NCBI RefSeq assembly: GCF_050279675.1
Contig: NZ_JBNNUK010000012.1
Coordinates: forward strand, 62,001 to 126,000
From: Viridibacillus sp050279675
GTDB lineage: Bacteria > Bacillota > Bacilli > Bacillales_A > Planococcaceae
Reading direction: 5' to 3'
Length of the DNA stretch: 64,000 nt
Both the position numbers and the translations under genes were made by a program. Below, piece by piece: positions 53,311 through 62,083 of this stretch; position 1 is the stretch's first letter; each line of letters begins with the position of its first letter. The notes below the pieces were generated by a model, which was given only the letters and a program-made list of their open reading frames with translations, did not search any database and was not told the origin of the DNA.

Positions 53311-54789
53311 TTACAAAATGAAAGTTACCATGCCACGGTCACCTTGGTTTACCATTCGTTCAATAGTTTGACGCATTCTCGTTTTTGCATGAGCTGGCAC
53401 AGCATTTGTTTTATAAGCTATACTTTCCTTCATGACCTCATAAAGCGGTGTACCAAATAATTGGGTATTCCAAAGTGCATCTCTATCATGATAATATCCG
53501 TGTTTCAAATCTTTTAATAGCTGCTGACTATGAAACTCAGACCCTATTAACGGAGCAAATTCTGCTTCCATATCGATACGTAAAATATGATAAGACGGTG
53601 CATTTGCCTTCATGCGTACACCAAAGAAATTATTTTGTTTAATGATTTCTGGTGGTGTTGGTTCAAGTTCTTGCATATTAGGTAGAGTGACTCCATAACC
53701 GTCTTTTTTAGCCTTTTCAATAGCTTCATGGAAGCGTTTATGAGCCTGTCTAGCTTCCTGTGATTCTTTAATAAATAACAACCATTCTTTTTTTGTAACC
53801 ACCGGTTCATCCAAAAATTGTTCACAAATTGATTGATATATATCATTTTTTACTTGAAGAGTAATTCTTGCACTACCCATGCCTGGATTGACATCGGTCA
53901 CTTCTGCATTAGAAATATAATCTTCTTCACTTAATTTAGTTGCAATATGTTTGACATCTCGTATTTTCGTCACGGAATCACTCCATGTAGCGATAGCATC
54001 ATTTAAAGAGATATTAATAGGATTCGTTTCTCCAATGACCTCCATCCAATCAGGGCGCTCCACTTCGATTGATGTAATTGGAAATTCGTAAAGTGCTTCT
54101 TTCAAAATTTCATTTACTTCTTGCACACTCATTTGATCCGCAGAAGTACTAATTACTGGTACCTGATAGCGATCTGACAGCTCATTTTTCAGCGCCACAG
54201 TATCTTTATGTGCGGGCATTTTACTATTTATTACCACAACAAATGGCTTACCTATTGACTGAAGTTGCTCAATTATTTCAATTTCTGCTTTTTCAGCTGC
54301 CTGCCTTGGAATACCATTGACAGAGCCATCTGTAGTAACAACAATACCAATATTTGAATGATCACGGATGACTTTATCTGTTCCAATTCTAGCTGCTTCC
54401 TGGAAAGGAATTGGCTCATTATGCCACGGCGTGTGAACTAATTTCGGACCATTTTCGTCTTCATATCCCTTCACACCGTCAATAATATAACCCACACAAT
54501 CAGCCAGCCTAATTTGCATCGTAAGAGGCCCTTCTCCTACTGCAATTTGTGTTCCTTTAGCTGGGACGAATTTAGGTTCAGCTGTCATTATTACAGGGCC
54601 TGGAGAGCTTTGAGGCAGCTCGTCCTGTGCTCGTAATCGCTCTGCTTCATCTGTGATGTTTGGCAATACCATAACTTCCATTACACGCTTTGTAAACGTT
54701 GATTTTCCTACTCGTACCGGCCCTACTACCCCAATATATACATCACCGTTTGTGCGCTCCACAATTTGCTCATATAATTGTTCTGAAAT
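53311..54789 (-). CDS. spoIVA: Stage IV sporulation protein A (spore coat basement ATPase)
   Basis: SpoIVA polymerises on the forespore using ATP to lay the base of the coat. The N-terminal TRAFAC-type NTPase has Walker A GPVRVGKSTF and the DCVGY region (LADCVGYIIDGVKGYEDENGP); the C-terminal parts follow the family to FIL at the end. AGGAGGG lies 7 bases before an ATT codon (54789), and the resulting MSEQLYEQIVERTNGD aligns with the B. subtilis start. No ATG is available; a TTG at 54813 has no ribosome site. ATT is therefore the proposed start. Expected to be sigma-E controlled. Confidence 0.9.
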   Translation of the reverse strand: MSEQLYEQIVERTNGDVYIGVVGPVRVGKSTFTKRVMEVMVLPNITDEAERLRAQDELPQSSPGPVIMTAEPKFVPAKGTQIAVGEGPLTMQIRLADCVGYIIDGVKGYEDENGPKLVHTPWHNEPIPFQEAARIGTDKVIRDHSNIGIVVTTDGSVNGIPRQAAEKAEIEIIEQLQSIGKPFVVVINSKMPAHKDTVALKNELSDRYQVPVISTSADQMSVQEVNEILKEALYEFPITSIEVERPDWMEVIGETNPINISLNDAIATWSDSVTKIRDVKHIATKLSEEDYISNAEVTDVNPGMGSARITLQVKNDIYQSICEQFLDEPVVTKKEWLLFIKESQEARQAHKRFHEAIEKAKKDGYGVTLPNMQELEPTPPEIIKQNNFFGVRMKANAPSYHILRIDMEAEFAPLIGSEFHSQQLLKDLKHGYYHDRDALWNTQLFGTPLYEVMKESIAYKTNAVPAHAKTRMRQTIERMVNQGDRGMVTFIL

Positions 54790-54828
54790 GTGAATCCCTC
54801 CTATTCTACGCAATCTATTCTATGCATG

Positions 54829-54866
54829 AAAAAAACGTTTCATGCTAAAAGCATCAAACGTTTTAG
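54829..54866 (-). terminator. Terminator of yphF
   Basis: AAACGTTTGATGC and GCATGAAACGTTT form a 12-bp stem with one mismatch on the minus strand, followed by a T-run. Confidence 0.83.
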
Positions 54867-54870
54867 AAGG

Positions 54871-55587
54871 TTATTTTTTATCGGTTAAGAAAATGACTTC
54901 ATTCTTATTATTTACTGTATACGGTAAAGAATAGGCTGGTAGAATAGCGTATTTATCCGATAATAAATAACGGATGTCATCGCCTGATTTTACTTTTGGA
55001 TTATCTTCATCTAATATACGTTGTAATTCAATAGAATAATCAATACAAATTTCTCCACTCCCTTTTACAACTAAAGGTAGATTTACACCCGAATAAGGAC
55101 TTGGAACTGAAGGTGATTTTTTGTAACCCATCTTCTCATAATCCATTTGATAAATATCACCAATAATTTTATCAGAGATTGGTACGAAACCATTCACACC
55201 TTTTTTTATGTTCAATTCACGAATTATTTCTGCACCTCGTAAGTCTACTAGTTTAACAAGAGGTTTTTTACTCTCTGCATTCCAAATGACATATTGATAA
55301 ATTCCACCCTTTTCATAGGCATTCCCAGGAATTTTGTCTAAATGACCATTTAGTAATTTATCGAATTGAATAGGGTACTTAATATATTGATCTACATTTT
55401 CTTCACGATTTTGGATAGGTAGCAATCCGCCTGAAGTCTTTCTAAAAGAATCTATCGCCTTTTGGACTACTATTAGTTGTGCCTCATCTGGAACTTGATT
55501 TTCAGCTCGTTCTGATTGCGGGTACATACAGCCAGATAAAAGTGTAGCTATTACAGCCACCAACAATAATATTCTCATTTTTTTCAT
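54871..55587 (-). CDS. yphF: Lipoprotein of the YphF type
   Basis: A 238-residue lipoprotein. The signal peptide ends in a lipobox (LLSGC, cysteine near residue 20). The mature part has no known catalytic motif. Its composition and its position between spoIVA and yphE match B. subtilis yphF, which is of unknown function. GAGGTA lies upstream of the ATG. It is probably in a unit with the DUF2768 gene. Confidence 0.8.
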   Translation of the reverse strand: MKKMRILLLVAVIATLLSGCMYPQSERAENQVPDEAQLIVVQKAIDSFRKTSGGLLPIQNREENVDQYIKYPIQFDKLLNGHLDKIPGNAYEKGGIYQYVIWNAESKKPLVKLVDLRGAEIIRELNIKKGVNGFVPISDKIIGDIYQMDYEKMGYKKSPSVPSPYSGVNLPLVVKGSGEICIDYSIELQRILDEDNPKVKSGDDIRYLLSDKYAILPAYSLPYTVNNKNEVIFLTDKK

Positions 55588-55610
55588 ATACTTACCTCAT
55601 TTTCTTAGGA

Positions 55611-55832
55611 TTACCATGTGAAGACGACAAACATCATCGTCAAGAAACCTATGAATAAAAATAAATAAGAGATCAAAGCTATAATTGAACTCACTATTGC
55701 ATTTTTGATTTTATGACGACTTAAGTAAATTAACCCCATCGCTACTAACATAAAACCAATAGAATAGAAAGATATCCACATCATATCCATTGGAGAAAAA
55801 GGAGTACCATTTAGTAGGACTAAGCTTGACAA
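55611..55832 (-). CDS. yphE: DUF2768 small membrane protein (YphE-like)
   Basis: About 73 residues with two hydrophobic helices (MWISFYSIGFMLVAMGLIYLS and AIVSSIIALISYLFLFIGFL) joined by RHKIKN. It matches the DUF2768 pattern and the position of B. subtilis yphE. The start was set at TTG, 8 bases after AAGGTGG; an upstream GTG at 55844 is too close. The function is unknown. Confidence 0.75.
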   Translation of the reverse strand: MSSLVLLNGTPFSPMDMMWISFYSIGFMLVAMGLIYLSRHKIKNAIVSSIIALISYLFLFIGFLTMMFVVFTW

Positions 55833-55892
55833 CAGACCAACCACCTTTCTTAACTAGAAACCGTTTCCATTCTCACAGATGAAATTATATCA

Positions 55893-55928
55893 CAAAAAAA
55901 CAAGAGGTGAGGAAGCATCACCTCTTGT
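55893..55928 (-). terminator. Terminator of gpsA
   Basis: ACAAGAGGTGA pairs with TCACCTCTTGT around a 7-nt loop, followed by seven Ts on the minus strand. Confidence 0.94.
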
Positions 55929-56018
55929 CCATATTAATAATAGAGCTTGATATCACTGTATTTTAAACACTTTTACAACGGTTATGTTTATCGTACAATT
56001 TTGTGACAAATATCACAA

Positions 56019-57035
56019 TTATTCAAAGAACCCTGCCATTTCGTGTGTTTTCATACGTTGCATTAGCTTCTCTACACCTTCAGTAGCATTTTGTTCTTCA
56101 AATAGCACCTCAAATAGCGCTGATGTGATTGGCATTATTACATCGTATTTCTCAGCTAGCTGATGTGCCCCTTTTGTTGTACGGACACCTTCTACAACCA
56201 TGCCCATTTGGTCCAATACTTCCTGCAACGTCATACCTTTACCAAGCATATTCCCCGCACGCCAGTTACGTGAGTGAACACTTGTACATGTGACGATTAA
56301 ATCACCCATACCAGCAAGTCCTGAGAACGTTAAAGGCTCTGCACCCATTTTCACACCTAAGCGTGACATTTCTGCTAAACCTCTTGTAATAAGCGCCGCC
56401 TTAGCATTGTCCCCATATCCTAAACCATCAGTTACCCCGGCAGCTAAAGCAATAACGTTTTTCAACGCACCACCCATTTCTACTCCAATAACATCTGTAT
56501 TCGTATAAATACGGAAATACTGATTCATAAACAGATCTTGGACGCGCTCGGCAGATGCCAAGTTTTCACACGCTGCTGCCACAGTAGTAGGATGATGCAA
56601 CACTACTTCTTCAGCATGACTTGGACCAGAAAGAACAACAATGTCTTCAATTAAAGCTTCGTCTATTTCTTCTCTCATAATCTCAGAAATGCGTAATAAT
56701 GAATCAGGTTCAATTCCTTTTGAAACATGGACAAATAAAATTTTACGATCTAAAGTTTTCATCATTTTTTGACAAGTTTCGCGAATACCCTTTGTAGGGA
56801 CAGCCATGACAATCACGTCTGCATGTGCAACTGCATCTGCTAATATATGTGTTGCTTTTAATGTAGTTGGTAGTTGTACACTTGGTAAATACTTCGCATT
56901 TGTGTGTTGCTCATTAATTTCGTTGGCTTGCTCTTCACGATGTGACCAAAGTAGGCAATCATGTCCATTTTCAGCTAATACTATTGCTAGTGACGTGCCC
57001 CATGAGCCCGCACCAAAAACTGTTACTTTATCCAT
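56019..57035 (-). CDS. gpsA: NAD(P)-dependent glycerol-3-phosphate dehydrogenase
   Basis: Makes sn-glycerol-3-phosphate for phospholipid synthesis. The dinucleotide motif is FGAGSWGTSLAIVLAENGHD; VSKGIEPDSLLRISE and VEMGGALKNVIALAAGVTDGLGYGDNAKAALITRGLAEM hold the catalytic lysines. Length 338. GGGGGG lies upstream of the ATG. It follows der by 29 bases. PlsC encoded at 59811 uses its product further down the pathway. Confidence 0.96.
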   Translation of the reverse strand: MDKVTVFGAGSWGTSLAIVLAENGHDCLLWSHREEQANEINEQHTNAKYLPSVQLPTTLKATHILADAVAHADVIVMAVPTKGIRETCQKMMKTLDRKILFVHVSKGIEPDSLLRISEIMREEIDEALIEDIVVLSGPSHAEEVVLHHPTTVAAACENLASAERVQDLFMNQYFRIYTNTDVIGVEMGGALKNVIALAAGVTDGLGYGDNAKAALITRGLAEMSRLGVKMGAEPLTFSGLAGMGDLIVTCTSVHSRNWRAGNMLGKGMTLQEVLDQMGMVVEGVRTTKGAHQLAEKYDVIMPITSALFEVLFEEQNATEGVEKLMQRMKTHEMAGFFE

Positions 57036-57064
57036 GTTTGGATCCCCCCAACTAGATTTAACTT

Positions 57065-58375
57065 TTATCCTCGGGCACGTGTAATCAAACGAATTGGCGT
57101 GCCTTCGAAATCGAATGTTTCACGAATACGATTTTCTAAGAAACGTTCATAAGAGAAGTGCATAAGTTCTGGTTCATTTACAAAGACAACAAATGTTGGT
57201 GGCTTAATAGCAACTTGAGTAACGTAGTAAATACGTAATCTACGACCTTTATCAGTAGGAGCAGGGTTTCTTGCAACAGCATCCGCGACAACTTCATTTA
57301 AGATACTTGATTGAATACGCATAGAGTGATTTTCATTTGCTCGGTTAACAACTGGCAATAATGAATGAACACGTTTTTTCGTTTTCGCTGATACGAATAC
57401 GATTGGCGCATAATCCAGGTATTGGAATTGCTCGCGAATCACTTTTGTTGTATGGTTCATCGTCTTTTCATCTTTTTCAACAGCATCCCATTTATTTACG
57501 ACGATAATGACTGCTTTACCCGCTTCATGAGCGTAACCAGCAATTTTCTTATCTTGTTCTTGGATACCTTCTTCGCCGTTTAAAACGACTAAGACAACGT
57601 CTGAGCGTTCAATAGCTCTTAGTGCTCGAAGTACACTGTATTTTTCAGTAGTTTCGTACACTTTCCCTTTTTTACGCATACCCGCTGTATCAATGATGAC
57701 GTATTCTTGTCCATCAAATTCATAAGGTGAGTCAATTGCATCACGTGTTGTACCAGCAATATCACTTACGATGACACGTTCATCACCTAAAAACGCATTT
57801 ACTAAAGAAGATTTACCAACATTCGGACGGCCGATTAAAGAGAATTTTATGACATCGTCACCATATTGCTCTTCATCATCTTCTGGGAAGTGTTTTGCCA
57901 CTTCATCCAGTAAGTCCCCTAATCCAAGGCCATGTGAACCTGAGATTGGGAATGGTTCGCCAAATCCTAATGAGTAGAAATCATACATCATTTCTCGCAT
58001 ATCTGGATTATCAATTTTATTAACAGCTAAAACAACAGGTTTCTTTGTTTTATATAAAATTCTCGCAACGTGTTCATCAGCTAATGTTACGCCTTCACGA
58101 CCGTTTGTCATCAGAATGATAACATCTGCTTCATCCATGGCAATCTCTGCTTGGTGACGAATTTGGTCTAAGAAAGGCTCTTCTCCAATATCAATTCCGC
58201 CAGTGTCAATAATATTAAATTCATGTGTTAACCAATCCGCAGAACTATATATACGGTCACGTGTTACTCCTGGAATATCTTCCACGATAGATACACGTTC
58301 ACCTACGATTCTGTTAAAAATAGTCGATTTCCCGACATTCGGACGGCCTACGATCGCTACGACCGGTTTCGTCAT
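57065..58375 (-). CDS. der: Ribosome biogenesis GTPase Der (EngA)
   Basis: A tandem-GTPase needed for 50S assembly. The first G domain has GRPNVGKSTIFN (residues about 9-20), DTGG and NKID; the second has GRPNVGKSSLVN (about 182), DTAGMRKKG and NKWD. A C-terminal KH-like domain ends the protein. Length 436 is typical. GGAAGG is upstream of the ATG. A promoter-like TATAAT lies just before it, after two terminators. Confidence 0.97.
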   Translation of the reverse strand: MTKPVVAIVGRPNVGKSTIFNRIVGERVSIVEDIPGVTRDRIYSSADWLTHEFNIIDTGGIDIGEEPFLDQIRHQAEIAMDEADVIILMTNGREGVTLADEHVARILYKTKKPVVLAVNKIDNPDMREMMYDFYSLGFGEPFPISGSHGLGLGDLLDEVAKHFPEDDEEQYGDDVIKFSLIGRPNVGKSSLVNAFLGDERVIVSDIAGTTRDAIDSPYEFDGQEYVIIDTAGMRKKGKVYETTEKYSVLRALRAIERSDVVLVVLNGEEGIQEQDKKIAGYAHEAGKAVIIVVNKWDAVEKDEKTMNHTTKVIREQFQYLDYAPIVFVSAKTKKRVHSLLPVVNRANENHSMRIQSSILNEVVADAVARNPAPTDKGRRLRIYYVTQVAIKPPTFVVFVNEPELMHFSYERFLENRIRETFDFEGTPIRLITRARG

Positions 58376-58419
58376 AATTTATTCATCCTTCCAACTTCTA
58401 ATAGTACATATTATACAAC

Positions 58420-58456
58420 AAAAAAGGCGATGGTACCTTATAAGTTCCCCATCACC
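58420..58456 (-). terminator. Second hairpin upstream of der
   Basis: GGTGATGG pairs with CCATCGCC (one G-U) around a large loop, followed by six Ts on the minus strand, then TATAAT. It lies 60 bases beyond the rpsA-like gene's terminator. Confidence 0.75.
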
Positions 58457-58512
58457 AACAATTCAAGTCATCATATATGTATATATTACAATGATACACA
58501 GGGCATTACAAG

Positions 58513-58547
58513 AAAAAAACAGGCGGATGTGAGAAGAACCCGCCTGT
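58513..58547 (-). terminator. Terminator of the S1-domain gene
   Basis: ACAGGCGGG pairs with TCCGCCTGT (one mismatch) around a loop, followed by seven Ts on the minus strand. Confidence 0.92.
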
Positions 58548-58579
58548 CCCATATAGTTATTTGTTACATTTAACGTTTT

Positions 58580-59722
58580 TTATTCAGAGAAATTTTTTAA
58601 TTTGTCACCAATAACATCTGCAAAAGAGAATCCTGATGTTTCTTCAGGTAGATCGTAGTCAGTAAAATCTTCCTCTTCAACATTTTCAAGCAACGCTTTT
58701 ATACTCAACGATAAGCGGCTCTCGTTTTTATTGACATCGAGTACTTTTACTTCAACTTCTTGACCTTCTTTTAGTACTTCATGTGGTGTTGTAATGTGTT
58801 TATGTGCAATTTGAGATATATGCACTAAGCCTTCAACACCCGGGAACACTTCAACAAAAGCTCCAAAGTTTACTAATCGTTTAACAGTACCTGTTAGTAC
58901 AGCGCCTTTTGGTGCTTTCTCTTCTACTTCTGCCCATGGCCCAGGCAATGTTTCTTTAATAGAAAGTGAAATACGTTCATTGTCTTTGTCTACAGACAAT
59001 ACTTTAACAGTTACCTTTTGACCTTCCGAAAGAACGTCTGACACATTTTCCACATGCCCATGAGACACCTGTGAAATATGGACTAAACCATCTACACCAC
59101 CAAGATCGATGAATGCACCAAATGAAGCCAATCGTTGAACAGTTCCTTCAAATACGTCACCTTCATGGATACCGCCTAATAATTGCTCTTTTTTAGAAGC
59201 TTTTTCACCTTCTACGATTGCTCGATGAGATAAGATTAATCGGTTTTTGTGTTGATCCATCTCAACAATTTTAAAGGCCATAGTTCTACCTTTGTAATCT
59301 TCAAATGATTCAACAAAATGATCTTCTACAAGAGATGCTGGTACGAAGCCACGTACACCTAAATCTACCACTAGGCCGCCCTTCACGACATCTTTTACTT
59401 CCGATTCGATTACTTCACCATTTTCAAACTTGGTTGTTAACACTTTCCACGCATGAATAGCATCTACTCTACGTTTTGAAAGAACATAATTCTCTTCTTC
59501 TACTTTTGTAATGATTAATTCAAATTCGTCGCCGACTGAGACTGCGTCGGAAGCTTTATCAACATGCAAGCTTGATAGCTCACTGATTGGTACGACACCA
59601 TCGAATGGTGCACCTTCAATTGATACGGTTACTGCCTTTTCTTCAACTTGAGCAACGATACCTTTGACGATATCTCCCTCACGGAATTCTTGACCTTGAT
59701 TCAAGTTCTTTTCTTCAGACAT
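58580..59722 (-). CDS. ypfD: S1 RNA-binding domain protein (RpsA-like YpfD)
   Basis: Four S1 OB-fold domains in a row (about residues 14-85, 103-168, 189-258 and 275-345). Typical strands are VDLGVRGFVPASLV, FGAFIDLGGVDGLVHISQVSHG and FGAFVEVFPGVEGLVHISQIAHKH. It resembles the short S1 protein of Firmicutes, which is not a fixed ribosomal subunit and may bind mRNA. The start was set at MSEEKNLNQ with GGAGG upstream. Length 380. Confidence 0.92.
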   Translation of the reverse strand: MSEEKNLNQGQEFREGDIVKGIVAQVEEKAVTVSIEGAPFDGVVPISELSSLHVDKASDAVSVGDEFELIITKVEEENYVLSKRRVDAIHAWKVLTTKFENGEVIESEVKDVVKGGLVVDLGVRGFVPASLVEDHFVESFEDYKGRTMAFKIVEMDQHKNRLILSHRAIVEGEKASKKEQLLGGIHEGDVFEGTVQRLASFGAFIDLGGVDGLVHISQVSHGHVENVSDVLSEGQKVTVKVLSVDKDNERISLSIKETLPGPWAEVEEKAPKGAVLTGTVKRLVNFGAFVEVFPGVEGLVHISQIAHKHITTPHEVLKEGQEVEVKVLDVNKNESRLSLSIKALLENVEEEDFTDYDLPEETSGFSFADVIGDKLKNFSE

Positions 59723-59810
59723 ATGTAATCCTCCTTCACAACGTTCCATCTCTATTTTATTCCAATTCTCTTACAAAAACAAAAATTAACTCTTTTTTAT
59801 TGGAATTTTT

Positions 59811-60401
59811 TTAATTTTTATTATAATGTTCATCAAGTAACTCTTGAATACTCGCCATAATGACCTCTGTTACTTCTTCAGCTTTTGCTCGACGTTCTCT
59901 ATAAGGTGCGATATCAATCGGTTTACCATAGACCACTTTTAAGCGTCTGAATGGTTTGTACGGCCCAATAATGGCACATGGCATTACATTTGCTTCGCCT
60001 TTTAACGCGAAAAATCCTGCACCAGAAAAACCTTTACCAAGAGTGCCTGTTTTGTTTCTTGTACCCTCAGGGAAAATACCAACCACTTGACCTTGTTTCA
60101 ATAAATCAAGGGCAGTGCGCAACGCTTGGCGGTCGCTTAACCCACGTTTAACTGGAAATGCATGAACACTTGGTAAAATACTTTTCAATATAGGCAATTT
60201 AAAAAGCTCTTCCTTTGCCATAAAATTCACTGGTCTAGGGGAAGTAATTCCTACAACAGGTGGATCAAGTGCATCTATATGATTGGAGCAAAGTAAAATA
60301 CCTCCCTCTTTTGGGAAGTTCTCAAGGCCAATCACTTCCATACGGTAAATCGGTTTTAAAGCGGTAAAGACAACAGATTTAGCAAATTGGTAAAAGTCCA
60401 T
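59811..60401 (-). CDS. plsC: 1-acyl-sn-glycerol-3-phosphate acyltransferase
   Basis: An acyltransferase of the PlsC family for phosphatidic acid synthesis. The catalytic HX4D motif is CSNHIDALDPP; FPEGTRNKTG is the glycerol-phosphate binding block. The N-terminus has one hydrophobic stretch. Length 196. The start was set at MDFYQFAKS, with AAGGA upstream and the cmk stop two bases before. It forms a pair with cmk. Confidence 0.92.
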   Translation of the reverse strand: MDFYQFAKSVVFTALKPIYRMEVIGLENFPKEGGILLCSNHIDALDPPVVGITSPRPVNFMAKEELFKLPILKSILPSVHAFPVKRGLSDRQALRTALDLLKQGQVVGIFPEGTRNKTGTLGKGFSGAGFFALKGEANVMPCAIIGPYKPFRRLKVVYGKPIDIAPYRERRAKAEEVTEVIMASIQELLDEHYNKN

Positions 60402-60402
60402 C

Positions 60403-61077
60403 TTATGCCATCCTTTCACGCACTAATTTTAAAATAGCATCTGCTGCTTGTTGAATAGACAGCTCAGTTGTATCTAAGAAAATGGCATCTTCTGCTTGCA
60501 CAAGTGGAGAAGCTTCTCTTTCACTATCTAATTTATCACGTAGTGCAATCTCTTCTTGTAATTGCTCAATAGTAGAAACAATACCGCGTTGTTTATTATC
60601 TTCAAAACGACGACGTGCACGTTCTTCAACAGTTGCAGACATGTATAACTTTAATTCGGCATCTGTTAAAACAGCTGTTCCGATATCACGACCGTCCATA
60701 ACAACTCCGCCTAATTTCGCCATTTCTTGTTGGCGTTGAACCATAATTTCACGCATAGCCGCATGTGCCGCTACTTTAGAAACATTACTCGTCACCTCAT
60801 TTGAGCGAATTTCTTGAGAAACATCTTGACCATCTAAAAATACAAGTTGTCCATTTTCTGAAGGTTTTAACGTAATATCAGTCTTCCCTAATAAGTTTGT
60901 TACACTTTCCGCATCTTCTAAATTTATATTTTCTTTCAATGCTTTTAATGTAAGAGCTCGATACATAGCACCTGTGTCAATGTATGTATATCCGAGAGCT
61001 TCTGCTGCAATTTTAGCAATTGTACTTTTACCTGCTCCAGCAGGGCCGTCAATTGCGATTTGAATATTCTTTTTCAC
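60403..61077 (-). CDS. cmk: Cytidylate kinase
   Basis: Phosphorylates CMP and dCMP. The P-loop is IDGPAGAGKSTIAK, with DTGAMYRALTL, DGRDIGTAVLTDAELKLYM and a typical lid RRFEDNKQRG. The start codon is GTG (MKKNIQIAIDGP), 8 bases after AAGGGG. Length 224. The order cmk-plsC-ypfD-like is conserved across Firmicutes. Confidence 0.96.
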   Translation of the reverse strand: MKKNIQIAIDGPAGAGKSTIAKIAAEALGYTYIDTGAMYRALTLKALKENINLEDAESVTNLLGKTDITLKPSENGQLVFLDGQDVSQEIRSNEVTSNVSKVAAHAAMREIMVQRQQEMAKLGGVVMDGRDIGTAVLTDAELKLYMSATVEERARRRFEDNKQRGIVSTIEQLQEEIALRDKLDSEREASPLVQAEDAIFLDTTELSIQQAADAILKLVRERMA

Positions 61078-61295
61078 GGTTTCAACCCCTTCTTTCCGTA
61101 ATATTGTATCACAACCGAAATGCTGAGGCGACACGTTTAACTACGAATCATGTAATGCTTAAAAACCAAAATCTTGCTATAATTTTCGGCACTTAAAATA
61201 ATCACTATCATATCGCTATAGCTACTGTTTAAAAATATTAGCAAAAATAGTGGAGTGGCTGTACTTAAAGTCCACTACTTCACATATTCACCATA

Positions 61296-61328
61296 AAAAT
61301 AAAAAGTCCTCTAAAATTCAGAGGACTC
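61296..61328 (-). terminator. Terminator of the PilZ gene
   Basis: AGTCCTCT pairs with AGAGGACT around a 7-nt loop, followed by TTTTTATTTTT on the minus strand. Confidence 0.93.
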
Positions 61329-61336
61329 TTTGATAA

Positions 61337-61987
61337 TTAAAAAGCTGTTTCTTTTTTTCGCATTAATAGCTGTCGTTCAAAACAGAAGCGCACTATATGT
61401 TGACGATCCAACTCATCTGTATCAGTAAAGTGTAACGGTGCAATAACACTGTCTTCTCTTTCAATAATTCGAATAACCGATGCCCTCGTTTGAATATATT
61501 TAACATCCTTATTAGAGAAAGGTAAAACAATCGTCATATCAAATTCATCATTTTCTTTAAATGCAACTTTTTGATTTAAAATGATTGCTAAACCACCAGC
61601 GCTAATGTCTTCTGTGACAAATTGATAATATTCATCCTTGAAGCGTATAGCGACATCCACAGGTGTTAAGACACGAACGAACTCTCTTCGTTGTATTTTA
61701 AATATTTCTTCGTCGGTTGGAAAGGACAACATAATCATCGGAATATTCGCTTTTACCCTTCCAAGTACTTCTGTTTTGAAAGCATGGGCTATTTTCTCTT
61801 CATCAATAAAAGATGCACGGAATTGACTGCCCCTAGCTAAAAAGGAAGTTCTATTAGTAGTTGTACTTACTGGATAGTCAATATAAATATTACCATCTTT
61901 CTGTTCCACAACTTTACATTTAAAATGTTCTATAGATTCTGAATTGATGGGTTCTAACGTGATTATTGTACCAATTTTAAGTTCCAT
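61337..61987 (-). CDS. motI: PilZ-domain c-di-GMP receptor (YpfA/MotI-like)
   Basis: A 216-residue cytoplasmic protein: a YcgR-like N-terminal barrel (about residues 1-90) and a PilZ domain (about 98-210). The c-di-GMP-binding residues are present: RRREF-type RREFVR at 100-105 and the D-x-S-x3-G motif EDISAGG at 126-132. In B. subtilis YpfA/MotI brakes the flagellar motor when c-di-GMP is high. AAGGGAG is upstream of the ATG. It lies between ypeB and cmk as in B. subtilis. Confidence 0.91.
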   Translation of the reverse strand: MELKIGTIITLEPINSESIEHFKCKVVEQKDGNIYIDYPVSTTTNRTSFLARGSQFRASFIDEEKIAHAFKTEVLGRVKANIPMIMLSFPTDEEIFKIQRREFVRVLTPVDVAIRFKDEYYQFVTEDISAGGLAIILNQKVAFKENDEFDMTIVLPFSNKDVKYIQTRASVIRIIEREDSVIAPLHFTDTDELDRQHIVRFCFERQLLMRKKETAF

Positions 61988-62083
61988 CTCAATCTCCCTT
62001 TATGCCACTTTAGTAGTGGTTTAATTATGACATGGATTGTTAAATTATGCTAGAGACAATACAATATACCCCTTGCAATTGGT

